From: Nocardia speluncae NBRC 108251
GTDB taxonomy: Bacteria > Actinomycetota > Actinomycetes > Mycobacteriales > Mycobacteriaceae
Direction: 5' to 3'
Length of the DNA: 64,000 nucleotides
NCBI RefSeq assembly: GCF_001613245.1
Contig: NZ_BDBZ01000001.1
Coordinates: 62,001-126,000 of the forward strand
Below, in pieces: positions 35,195 to 43,314 of the stretch; the first letter of the stretch is position 1; each line of letters begins with the position of its first letter. Position numbers and translations under genes: made by a program. The notes under the pieces are model-generated. The model did no database searches. It was not told the origin of the DNA and saw only the letters and a program-made list of their open reading frames with translations.

Positions 35195-35253
35195 CCCGGT
35201 AGGCGTGGGAACAGCCCCGTACCACCGGTGCAATCCACAGCGAAGGAGTGAAG

Positions 35254-35403
35254 ATGTCCGACAACACCGCAGGCACCGAGGCCGGCAACGGCAGCCGGTT
35301 GCGCTGCAACGAATGCGGCTCGGAAGCAATCGTCACAACCGCCGGCGGTTCCGCGCTGACCTGCTGCGGCGTCGCACTCGAGATCACTTTCGCCGGTCGC
35401 TGA
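35254..35403 (+). CDS. Desulforedoxin-like mini-protein (Cys4)
   Basis: A 49-residue protein whose cysteines 18, 21, 37 and 38 give CX2C-X15-CC, exactly the spacing of desulforedoxin, a small iron protein with a rubredoxin-like Fe(Cys)4 centre. The CCG turn after the second pair is also kept. AAGGAG stands before the ATG at 35254. It has its own promoter with the island operator and is followed 25 bp later by a related gene, then by the double CoA transferase. An electron carrier or metal-bound partner for the island enzymes is plausible; no partner is known. Confidence 0.82.
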   Translation: MSDNTAGTEAGNGSRLRCNECGSEAIVTTAGGSALTCCGVALEITFAGR

Positions 35404-35428
35404 CCGCATCAGACCGAGGAGAAGCCCG

Positions 35429-35569
35429 ATGAACGAAACCGGTAAGCGCTACACCTGCGCCACATGTTCGACCCAGGTCATCTGCGTCAAGAAGGGTGAA
35501 GGCAGCTTCACCTGCCACGGTGCGCCGATGGAACTGCTCACCGCCAAACCGCTGCCCTCGTCCGACTGA
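35429..35569 (+). CDS. Desulforedoxin-like mini-protein (Cys3His variant)
   Basis: A 46-residue relative of the preceding protein with C10-x2-C13, then 15 residues, then C29-H30. The spacing is that of desulforedoxin, but the last ligand is histidine instead of cysteine, which would raise the potential of an iron site or favour zinc. Another cysteine at 19 is not in a ligand position. GAGGAG lies seven bases before the ATG. The two tandem genes probably arose by duplication. The pair may form a heterodimer, as desulforedoxin is a dimer; that is inference. Confidence 0.8.
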   Translation: MNETGKRYTCATCSTQVICVKKGEGSFTCHGAPMELLTAKPLPSSD

Positions 35570-35659
35570 GGACCGCGGCACCACTCGGAAGTCAGGTGCC
35601 GCGTTATCGCGCGCCACGGGCGGGCGGTGCGGCAAATTGTGCAACAGAAGGAGTCTCTG

Positions 35660-38023
35660 ATGGCTGGTCCACTCGACGGACTCGTCGTGATCGACGCGAG
35701 CTGGGGAATGCCCGCGGCCATCTCGACGATGCTGCTCGCCGACTACGGCGCCCGGGTCGTCAAACTCGAACGTCCCGGCGGACCGGCCGATGCGGACTCC
35801 GTCCTACGTAAATCGACCGATCGCGGGAAGTGGAGCGTCGAGGCCGACCTCAGCACTCCCGAAGGCCGCGCGATCGCCGAGCGGCTCGTGGCCGGCGCGG
35901 ACGTTTTCGTCGAATCCTTCGGCGCGGGCCGGGCCGATGCGCTCGGCATCGGCTACGACGCGTGGCACGAGAAATTCCCGGAACTGGTGTATTGCTCGGT
36001 CACCGGATACGGCACCGACGGGCCACTCGCCGACCGTCCCGGTTACGAGGCGCTGCTCAACGCGCGCCTCGGCCAGATGGCCGAACAGCAGGGGCATCGC
36101 GACGGACCGGTCTTCATGGGGCATCCGACGGTGTCCTACGGGACAGCATTCATCACCACGATCGGCATCCTCGCGGCGCTGCGGGCCCGCAAGATCAACG
36201 GCGCCGGGCAGAAGGTCGATACCTCGCTGCTCGACGGCATGTTGGCGATCTCGTCGATGAACTGGTGGTGGAACGAGCAGGACATCTCCTATCTCGCCCG
36301 CAGCGGAAACCAGAAGGGTTTCGGCAGTAAACGACTCATCACCGACCCGTTCCAGTGCGCGGACGGCAAATGGCTGATTCCGCACACCGGCGGTCCGGGT
36401 TCCTACAAGCGAATGATGGATCTACTGGGATTCGGTGAGCAGACCCAGACCATCGCCGGACCGGAGATGGCGGTACCGCTCGATGAGGTGGAACTCGATA
36501 TCGCCCGGAACAAGGTGCCGGAGGCGTTCCGGTCCCGGCCGCGCGACGAATGGCTCGAACTGTTCCACGCCGCCGATATCGCGGCGCTGCCGGTACTGCA
36601 TCCCGAGGAGACCTTCGCCGACGATCAGGTGCGGTTCGCCGAGATCGCGGTCGATATCCCGGACCCCGACCACGGCACACTCCGCCAGATCGGCCCAGTG
36701 ATCCGATTCGAGAAATCCGCGCCGGGCACGCCGGATCCCGCGCCGCGGCCCGGCGCGCACAACGACCGGACCGACGAGATCACCCGCTCGCCGCAGTGGG
36801 CACCCTCGCCGGCCGGCGACCCGGTGGCCGCACCGCTTCAGGGTGTGCGCATTCTGGACTTCAGTTCCTATTTCGCCACCGGCTTCGGGGCGCGGCTGCT
36901 GTCGGACCTCGGCGCCGAGGTGATCAAGATCGAACCGCTGATCGGCGACCAGATGCGCCCCCTCGGCGACCTGTTCGAAGGCGCCAACCGCGGTAAGCGC
37001 ACCATCGCGCTCGACCTGCGCTCCGCCGAAGGACAGGAGATCGCGCACCGCCTCGTCGCCGACGCCGACGTGGTGATGCAGAACTACCGTCCCGGAAAGG
37101 CCGAGAAGATCGGCCTCGGTTACGCGCAGCTGAAGGCGATCAATCCCGACCTGATCTATGCCTACCTGCCCGGATTCGGTTCTGCGGGACCGAAATCCAC
37201 GCTGAAATCGTTTGCGCCGCTCGTCTCCGGCCTGGTCGGGCTGAACTTCGAGGGCGCCGGTGCGGGTAATCCGCCGATCCGCCGGGTGATCGGCAACGAG
37301 GACCTCTACAACGGATTCCTCGGTGCCGTCACCGTGCTGCTGGCCCTGCACCACCGGGCCAATACCGGTGCGGGACAGTACGTCGAGAGCCCGCAGTTGC
37401 ATTCCAGCCTGTTCGTGATCAGCGAACACTGCGCGACCGTGGACGGCGCCGCCGTACCCGCTCACCAGCTCGACGCCGAGCAGATGGGTCTGTCGCCGCT
37501 CTACCGGCTGTATCGCACGGCCGACGGCTGGATCGCGATCGCGGTCTTCGGTGACGCGGCCTTCGGCCGGCTCACCAGTGCCCTGAACCTGGGCGAGCCG
37601 GCCGCCGACCCGCGCTTCACGACCACCGCCGACCGGGCTGCGCACGCGAACGCGCTGGCACAGCGGCTCACGGACCGGTTCGCGGAACTCACGAGCGCCG
37701 AGGCGTTCGCGGTGCTGGACGGCAACAAAGTGGCCGCCGAGATCCCCCTCGACTATCCGATCATGCCCGAACTGCTGTGGGAGGAATGGGCACTCGAATC
37801 GCAGCGCGTTGTCGAATACCACCACCCGGAATACGGCTGGTCGCGCGAGGTCGGCATGGTGATCCACCTGTCCGATACGCCCGGCCGGTTCAAGGGCGGC
37901 AGCCCCCGGCTGGGCGAGCATTCGGCCGAGATCCTGGGCGAAATCGGCTACTCCGCCGACGAGATCACCGCACTGATGGCGACCGTGTGCAAGCCGCCCA
38001 CGGCCGCGGCAAAGGAATCCTGA
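35660..38023 (+). CDS. Double-domain CaiB/BaiF CoA transferase
   Basis: A 787-residue fusion of two complete class III CoA transferase units (about residues 1-370 and 395-780), each starting with the Rossmann signature (LDGLVVIDASWGMPAAI and LQGVRILDFSSYFATGF). The catalytic aspartate region differs: the first unit has HPTVSYGTAF, without an aspartate, the second has NEDLYNGF with one. Only the second half may be catalytic, the first being structural or giving half of an interlocked dimer. AAGGAG is six bases before the ATG at 35660. It leads a unit with two acyl-CoA dehydrogenases, the next starting after 3 bp. Confidence 0.9.
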   Translation: MAGPLDGLVVIDASWGMPAAISTMLLADYGARVVKLERPGGPADADSVLRKSTDRGKWSVEADLSTPEGRAIAERLVAGADVFVESFGAGRADALGIGYDAWHEKFPELVYCSVTGYGTDGPLADRPGYEALLNARLGQMAEQQGHRDGPVFMGHPTVSYGTAFITTIGILAALRARKINGAGQKVDTSLLDGMLAISSMNWWWNEQDISYLARSGNQKGFGSKRLITDPFQCADGKWLIPHTGGPGSYKRMMDLLGFGEQTQTIAGPEMAVPLDEVELDIARNKVPEAFRSRPRDEWLELFHAADIAALPVLHPEETFADDQVRFAEIAVDIPDPDHGTLRQIGPVIRFEKSAPGTPDPAPRPGAHNDRTDEITRSPQWAPSPAGDPVAAPLQGVRILDFSSYFATGFGARLLSDLGAEVIKIEPLIGDQMRPLGDLFEGANRGKRTIALDLRSAEGQEIAHRLVADADVVMQNYRPGKAEKIGLGYAQLKAINPDLIYAYLPGFGSAGPKSTLKSFAPLVSGLVGLNFEGAGAGNPPIRRVIGNEDLYNGFLGAVTVLLALHHRANTGAGQYVESPQLHSSLFVISEHCATVDGAAVPAHQLDAEQMGLSPLYRLYRTADGWIAIAVFGDAAFGRLTSALNLGEPAADPRFTTTADRAAHANALAQRLTDRFAELTSAEAFAVLDGNKVAAEIPLDYPIMPELLWEEWALESQRVVEYHHPEYGWSREVGMVIHLSDTPGRFKGGSPRLGEHSAEILGEIGYSADEITALMATVCKPPTAAAKES

Positions 38024-38026
38024 ACC

Positions 38027-39286
38027 ATGGATATCACCTATCCCGCCGAAGCAGAGGCGTACCGCGGAAGAATCCGTGCGCTGCTCGAATCGAAACTGCC
38101 GCAGGAGTGGCGCGGTATCGGCGCGCTGTCGGAATCCGAGCAGCAAGATTTCCTCGACAGCTGGCGCAAAGTTCTCTCGGACAATGATCTGCTCGCCGTT
38201 TCCTGGCCGGAAGAGTACGGCGGTGCCGGCCTGTCGAGTATCGAACAGGTGGTGCTGAACGAGGAGCTCATGCGGCTCGGCGTACCGGACGGCACCGAGA
38301 ACGACACCCTGGGTATCAAACTGCTCGGCAACACGATGACCGTACTCGGCACCGAGGAACAGAAACAGTACTTCCTGCCCCGGATGCTGTCCGGTGAACA
38401 TGTGTGGTGCCAGGGCTATTCGGAGCCCGAAGCCGGCTCGGACCTGGCCGGAATGCGCACCCGCGCGGTCCTCGAGGGTGACGAATGGGTGATCAACGGC
38501 CAGAAGACCTGGACTTCCCAGGGACACAAGGCCAATTGGATCTTCGTGATCGCCCGGACCGATCAGACGGTGGCCAAACACAAAGGCTTGTCGTTCCTGC
38601 TGGTGCCGATGGACCAGCCGGGTGTCGAGGTGCGGCCGATCGTCAACGCGGCCGGTTATGTCGCGTTCAGTGAGGTGTTCTTCACCGACGCGCGGACACC
38701 CGCTTCCTATGTCCTCGGCGGTGAGAACGGCGGGTGGAACACGGCCAACACGTTGCTCGGCTTCGAGCGCGGGGTGCGGGCCACCACCGATGCCGTTCGC
38801 TTCGGCCGCGAGGTCGAACGACTCATCGAACTGGCCCGCGAGCGCGGTCTCACCGCCGATCCCCGGATCCGCGCCGAACTGGCCTGGTGCTGGTCGCGGG
38901 TGCAGACCATGCGTTTCCGCGGCTACCGCGCGCTCACCAAACTGCTCAACGGCGGTTCCTACGGTGTGGACGGTTCGTTCTCCAAGGTGATCTGGAGCGA
39001 ATTCTTCCAGCGGCTCACCGAGGTCGGGATGCAGATCCTCGGCCTCGAAGTACTCACCCCGACCGGCGGCGGCAACGACGGCATGCTGGTGACCCCCAAT
39101 CCGGGCGCCGACAATTCGTCGCGCTGCTGGACCGATATCGCGCTCTACGCCCGCGCCGCCACCATCTACGGCGGCAGTTCGCAAATCCAGCGCAACATCA
39201 TCGGCGAACAACTGCTCGGGTTGCCGAAGGAGCCCCGTCTCGACGGCGGGCCCTTCCAGGACATCGGACGCCGTCAGAGCGCCTGA
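38027..39286 (+). CDS. Acyl-CoA dehydrogenase, larger subunit of a probable heteromer
   Basis: A 419-residue acyl-CoA dehydrogenase. [15 protein letters not shown] and [16 protein letters not shown] are the flavin-side motifs. At the C-terminal position the usual EGT is replaced by [18 protein letters not shown], while LLGFERG offers a glutamate at the place used by isovaleryl- and long-chain enzymes. This pattern and the next gene for a shorter, divergent dehydrogenase match the alpha2beta2 enzymes of sterol side-chain degradation (FadE28-FadE29 type). The start is 3 bp after the CoA transferase stop. Confidence 0.9.
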   Translation: MDITYPAEAEAYRGRIRALLESKLPQEWRGIGALSESEQQDFLDSWRKVLSDNDLLAVSWPEEYGGAGLSSIEQVVLNEELMRLGVPDGTENDTLGIKLLGNTMTVLGTEEQKQYFLPRMLSGEHVWCQGYSEPEAGSDLAGMRTRAVLEGDEWVINGQKTWTSQGHKANWIFVIARTDQTVAKHKGLSFLLVPMDQPGVEVRPIVNAAGYVAFSEVFFTDARTPASYVLGGENGGWNTANTLLGFERGVRATTDAVRFGREVERLIELARERGLTADPRIRAELAWCWSRVQTMRFRGYRALTKLLNGGSYGVDGSFSKVIWSEFFQRLTEVGMQILGLEVLTPTGGGNDGMLVTPNPGADNSSRCWTDIALYARAATIYGGSSQIQRNIIGEQLLGLPKEPRLDGGPFQDIGRRQSA

Positions 39287-39339
39287 TTCGCTGCTTTCCG
39301 CCATCACCGTGGCGGAACGGAAGAACGGAAAGTTACACC

Positions 39340-40443
39340 GTGTACTTCGCTTTCGACTCCGACCAGGAGGAGTTCCGGAGCTCGCTGCGCCGTCTCCTGT
39401 CCGAACGTGCCCCGATGACCCGCGTGCGCGAGCTCGCCGAACACGGCACCTACGACGCCGAGACCTGGCAGCTGCTGACCTCGAACATGGGGATTCCGGG
39501 CCTGCATATCGCCGAGGAGTTCGGCGGCGGCGGATTCAGTGTCCTCGAAACCGCGATCGTCGCCCAGGAGCTGGGCCGTGCGCTCACCCCGGTGCCGATG
39601 CTCACCACCACCGGCGCCATCGAAGCCGTCCTACGGCTCGGCAGTGCCGAACAGTGTCGGGCTCTGTTGCCGAAACTCGTCGACGGCAGCGCGATCGGCG
39701 CTCTCGCTCTCAGCGGAGCGCAGGACACCACACCCGGTGCCGCGCAGGTCCGTGCCACCGGTGAGGCTTCCGCCCCGCTGCTCACCGGCCGGCTCGACTA
39801 CGTCGCTTTCGGGCATGTGGCCGACCTGCTGGTGGTGCCCGCGCTGATGCCTGCCGGGGATAAGGTGGCTCTGTATGTCGTCGAAACGGGGGCAGCCGGT
39901 GTGTGTGTTACGGCGCAACCTTCACTGGACTCGACCCGCCCCGTGGCGACCGTCGAGTTGACCGATACCCGTGCCGCCCTGCTGGGGTCGGATCCGGAAT
40001 CGATCGGCCGTGTCGTCGATCTGGTGCGCACACTGCTCGCGAACGAGGCACTCGGCGCGGCCGAGGCCGTGCTGGAGATGGCGGTGGCGTACGCCAAACA
40101 ACGCGTCCAGTTCAACCGCCCGATCGGCTCGTTCCAGGCGATCAAGCACAAATGCGCCGATATGGCCATCGCGATCGACGCGGCGCAGGCGACGGTGATG
40201 TACGCGTCGATGTGTGCCGAAGAAGACAACGAGGAATTCCCCCGTGTCGCGGTCATGGCGAAATCTCAGGCGGCGGAATGCTTGTCCCTGTGCGCGTCGC
40301 AGAACATCCAGATCCACGGCGGCATCGGGTTCACCTGGGAGGCCGATCCGCATCTGTACTTCCGGCGGGCCAAGGCCACCGAACCTCTGTTCGGCGACCA
40401 CGCCCACCACACCGACCTGCTCGCCGACCTCGTCGGTATCTGA
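39340..40443 (+). CDS. Acyl-CoA dehydrogenase, smaller subunit of a probable heteromer
   Basis: A 367-residue acyl-CoA dehydrogenase-fold protein with weak flavin motifs in the middle domain (ALALSGAQDTTPGAA in place of the normal TEPxxGSD) but a conserved C-terminal half: YAKQRVQFNRPIGSFQAIKH and IQIHGGIGFTWEADPHLYFR, without a catalytic glutamate. This is typical of the partner subunit in heteromeric actinobacterial dehydrogenases. The GTG at 39340, eight bases after GGAAAG, fits the family N-terminus. It lies 53 bp after the larger subunit gene and ends the unit. Confidence 0.88.
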   Translation: MYFAFDSDQEEFRSSLRRLLSERAPMTRVRELAEHGTYDAETWQLLTSNMGIPGLHIAEEFGGGGFSVLETAIVAQELGRALTPVPMLTTTGAIEAVLRLGSAEQCRALLPKLVDGSAIGALALSGAQDTTPGAAQVRATGEASAPLLTGRLDYVAFGHVADLLVVPALMPAGDKVALYVVETGAAGVCVTAQPSLDSTRPVATVELTDTRAALLGSDPESIGRVVDLVRTLLANEALGAAEAVLEMAVAYAKQRVQFNRPIGSFQAIKHKCADMAIAIDAAQATVMYASMCAEEDNEEFPRVAVMAKSQAAECLSLCASQNIQIHGGIGFTWEADPHLYFRRAKATEPLFGDHAHHTDLLADLVGI

Positions 40444-40539
40444 TCCGGAGCCCTGCCAACGCCCGCAATCTCCGGCATCGGCAGATCCGGCGCAGTCCCG
40501 CACCGCACGATCCGGAGTGCAACGCGGGCCGCCGGACAG

Positions 40540-41931
40540 CTATCGCGCAAAAACCGGCTCGCCCTGGACGAAGGTAGCGCGGACCGCGTCGGCGGTAGGG
40601 TCCAGAAGAATGCGCTCGATCGGTCGGTCCAGCAGCACGAGGTCGGCCGGTGAATCCGCCGCCACGGTGCGAGCCGGACCACCGGGGTCGTGCAGCGGCG
40701 CGAGATACCGCCCGAGAGCCGTGGCCGCCGCGAGTGTTTCGGCCGCACCCACCACGGCGCCGTCGGGCGCGCGGCGCGCTACGGCGGCGGCGACAACCTG
40801 CCACGGGTCGAGCGGTCCGTACGGGGCGTCACTGGAAAGCGCCAGCCCTACACCACTTTCTGTCAGGCTGCGGCAGCGATAGAGGTCGGGGAGATCATCG
40901 GGCTCGAGTCGGTGCCGGTAGTCGTCGCCCCGATCGGCGAGGAAGCCCGGCTGGGTCACCACGGTGACCCCGAGGCGGTGGAGGGTGCGAATGGATTCCG
41001 CCGGGATCAACGCCCCGTGTTCGATCCGGTCGCCCGGAAATGCACCGGCTTCGTCGAATGCGGCGAGCAGGATGAGCAGCGCCTCGCGGCTCACACAGTG
41101 CACGGCGACGGGGCGGCCGAGTGCGTGTGCGCGTGCGATGGTGTCCACGAGGGTGTCGATAGCGGGTAACCCGGAATCCGCCAGCACGATCTTGTACGCG
41201 CCGGTGGTGACTTCGGGCCCGCCGGTGCGACCCAGTGGAACCCCGAGGATATTCAGCCGTTGGGGGAGCGCGCCGGTTCGCCTCGCGGCTATCAGGCCGG
41301 CCAGGGAGTCCTGCGGGAGATCAGGTGTCGCATCGGTGATTCCGGTGATTCCGTAACGGGCGAGCCGGGCGCCGACATCCGTGAGATCGGGCGGGCCGGT
41401 ATCGGGCAGCCGCGACCGCAGCCAGGTATCCGCGCGCCAGACCCGCCCCGTGGCACGTCCGGACTCATCGCGTTCCACTCCGGGATCGGTCGCCGTATCG
41501 AGCGCCACGAGGCGGGCGGCGGTGGAATTGAGCGTCCACATCGCGCCGCTGCGATGCTGCATGCGGACCGGGCGGTCACGGCACAAGGCGTCGAGTCCGG
41601 CCGAATCGAGTAGACCGGCAACCGTTTCGACATAGCCGACTCCGCGGATCCATCCGTCGCCCGGTGCGGTGGCGAGCGCACGGGTGAGGTCGCCGGTGTT
41701 GTACACCTGCGGGGGCCCGCAGCGCACCGAGTTCGTATCCGCTGCCAGGGCGTGGAGATGCAGGTGGTGGTCGTGCAGTCCCGGTAGCAGTGCCCCGCCG
41801 CCGGCCTCGATGGTCGCGAGGCCGGTTGCCGGTAGACCGGGTCCGACCGCGGCGACGGTGCCGTCGCGGATCAGGACGTCGGCACGGTTGCCTGCGGATA
41901 TCTCGGCGCCCCGGATCAATAGATCCGTCAT
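40540..41931 (-). CDS. Metal-dependent amidohydrolase (YtcJ-like)
   Basis: A 463-residue amidohydrolase-superfamily TIM-barrel hydrolase. LLPGLHDHHLHLHA gives the HxH metal ligands after strand 1, GAYKIVLADSG has the lysine, VAVHCVS and RIEHGAL carry the two later histidines, and SSDAPYG the catalytic aspartate. It would hydrolyse an amide, lactam, lactone or similar C-N/C-O bond, perhaps releasing the acid that the island then activates. Its ATG overlaps the stop of the CoA transferase gene (ATGA), so the two are coupled. The substrate is unknown. Confidence 0.88.
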   Translation of the reverse strand: MTDLLIRGAEISAGNRADVLIRDGTVAAVGPGLPATGLATIEAGGGALLPGLHDHHLHLHALAADTNSVRCGPPQVYNTGDLTRALATAPGDGWIRGVGYVETVAGLLDSAGLDALCRDRPVRMQHRSGAMWTLNSTAARLVALDTATDPGVERDESGRATGRVWRADTWLRSRLPDTGPPDLTDVGARLARYGITGITDATPDLPQDSLAGLIAARRTGALPQRLNILGVPLGRTGGPEVTTGAYKIVLADSGLPAIDTLVDTIARAHALGRPVAVHCVSREALLILLAAFDEAGAFPGDRIEHGALIPAESIRTLHRLGVTVVTQPGFLADRGDDYRHRLEPDDLPDLYRCRSLTESGVGLALSSDAPYGPLDPWQVVAAAVARRAPDGAVVGAAETLAAATALGRYLAPLHDPGGPARTVAADSPADLVLLDRPIERILLDPTADAVRATFVQGEPVFAR

Positions 41932-43121
41932 CCGGGCCGTACTCCGAGCTCCGCGAGAACGGCGGCGGTGTCCCGGCCACTCTCGGCTGCTAACCCCATC
42001 GGTTCGCGCCGGCGCGGCGCGAGAACCGCCGATTCGTCGGCCGGCACGGTGGCCGAGCCGGTATCGAGGGTCGCGGCGACCACCGCCGACATGGCGATAT
42101 CCCACAGATGGCCGGAACCGTCGGCGGGCGCCGACATTGCGAGGGTCGCCGCTGCCAGCCCTGTCAGCGGATCGGCGATCGCATCGCCCACGAACAGCGG
42201 TGTGTTTCCACCGGCGTGCGCCACCAGGCCCGCGGTCGCGGCGATATCGTCACCGAACCCGATCCCGTTCGATGCCCTTCCGTGCGCGGTGATCGAAACC
42301 CACGTGCCCCCGGAATCGACGAATTCCTGCGCGTTCAGGCCGAAGCCGGCGAGCGCGCGCGGCCGCGAGGCCTCGATCACGATATCGGCGGATTCGACGA
42401 GGTCGCAGAGGGCGCGACGCTGGTTGTCGTCACCGGGGTCCAGGACCACGGATTCGTGGCCGCCGTGCAGCAACCTGTAGAACTCGGGATCGCCACGGCG
42501 GGCGCCGTCGGGCCGTACCGGAGTCTCGACCTTCATGATGCGGGCACCGGCCAGCCCGAGTAGATGGGCGCACAGCGGGCCCGCCCACAGTGCGCTGAAG
42601 TCGACGACGCGCAGTCCGGCGACCGGGCGCGCGGCGAGCGGCTCCGGGACCGTGGCGGCGGCGGTGCCGACCGGACCGGCCGCAATCCCCAGTAACTCGG
42701 CGCGTTCGGCGAGTTCGGCGCCGGTATGCGTCCGTAACCAGTCCGTCACCGCGGGCCACGGATCGTCGCCGATATCGGCGCATACGAGGGCACCGAGCAG
42801 GACGGGGTCGTCCGGACGGGCACAGCTGACAGCGGCCCAGCCGTCGGCGGTGGGGAGCAGCCGGCAGTGCCGGCCGGCCGATATCGGGCCGCCGCGGCGG
42901 GAGCCGGTGAAGGCGGCGCGTTCGGACAGCAATCGCGCACCGTCCAGGCGGACCCGGCCTTCGGTGATCGCGGCGATACCGTCGGTATGTCGCCGGGCAA
43001 TCGACGCCGCCGATCCCGGGGGAATGAGTGGCGGGCCGTCGGGGTGTCCGGTGAGTGCCGGTATACCGCTGTCCAGCCAGTCGCGCACTCGGTGTGAGTT
43101 TTCTACCGCCGCCTCGGACAC
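41928..43121 (-). CDS. CaiB/BaiF CoA transferase with circularly permuted domain order
   Basis: A 397-residue class III CoA transferase in unusual order. The normal N-terminal signature (VAGLRVVDFSALWAGPL, then ARIMKVETP) starts only at residue 167. Before it, residues 84-151 look like the small domain that normally lies after the middle of the chain (RLLPTADGWAAVSCARPDD, and LLGIAAGPV). The chain ends with SGRDTAAVLAELG, which resembles the normal C-terminus, so the small domain has moved rather than been lost. The aspartate in GDAIADPLTGL may be catalytic. A GTG starts it with a weak ribosome site. It is coupled to the amidohydrolase and divergent from the TRAP P gene. Confidence 0.85.
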   Translation of the reverse strand: MSEAAVENSHRVRDWLDSGIPALTGHPDGPPLIPPGSAASIARRHTDGIAAITEGRVRLDGARLLSERAAFTGSRRGGPISAGRHCRLLPTADGWAAVSCARPDDPVLLGALVCADIGDDPWPAVTDWLRTHTGAELAERAELLGIAAGPVGTAAATVPEPLAARPVAGLRVVDFSALWAGPLCAHLLGLAGARIMKVETPVRPDGARRGDPEFYRLLHGGHESVVLDPGDDNQRRALCDLVESADIVIEASRPRALAGFGLNAQEFVDSGGTWVSITAHGRASNGIGFGDDIAATAGLVAHAGGNTPLFVGDAIADPLTGLAAATLAMSAPADGSGHLWDIAMSAVVAATLDTGSATVPADESAVLAPRRREPMGLAAESGRDTAAVLAELGVRPG

Positions 43122-43167
43122 CGTCCGATGCTACATCATACTAATAATCATGCGCAGGAATAATTGA

Positions 43168-43214
43168 GGCGCATAGATATTGACACGGCCGAAATTCAGA
43201 CGCATGATTAGCAT
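43168..43214 (+). promoter_or_regulatory. Promoter and double operator of the TRAP P gene
   Basis: Two copies of the island element: GGCGCATAGATATTGA (43168-43183) and GACGCATGATTAGCAT (43199-43214), 31 bp apart. -35 TTGACA at 43180-43185, a 17-bp spacer and -10 CATGAT at 43203-43208 inside the second copy. The layout equals that of the dctQM promoter except that the spacing is 10 bp, one helical turn, shorter. The site may also control the divergent CoA transferase. Confidence 0.65.
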
Positions 43215-43314
43215 CATCACAGTGAGGCGGCTCACTCCCATTGCGAGGGTTGTGTGCACGAACCAACCCGCACACATCGTGTTCCAGCCGTCAGTTCCAT
43301 TCGAGGGAGACTCA

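Noticed and set aside
36422..39307. A 961-residue open frame opposite the CoA transferase and dehydrogenase genes
   Set aside because: It mirrors third-position G/C of two well supported genes on the plus strand, has no recognisable motif, and lacks a ribosome site. The same applies to the long antisense frames at 47566-48879 and 61649-63466.
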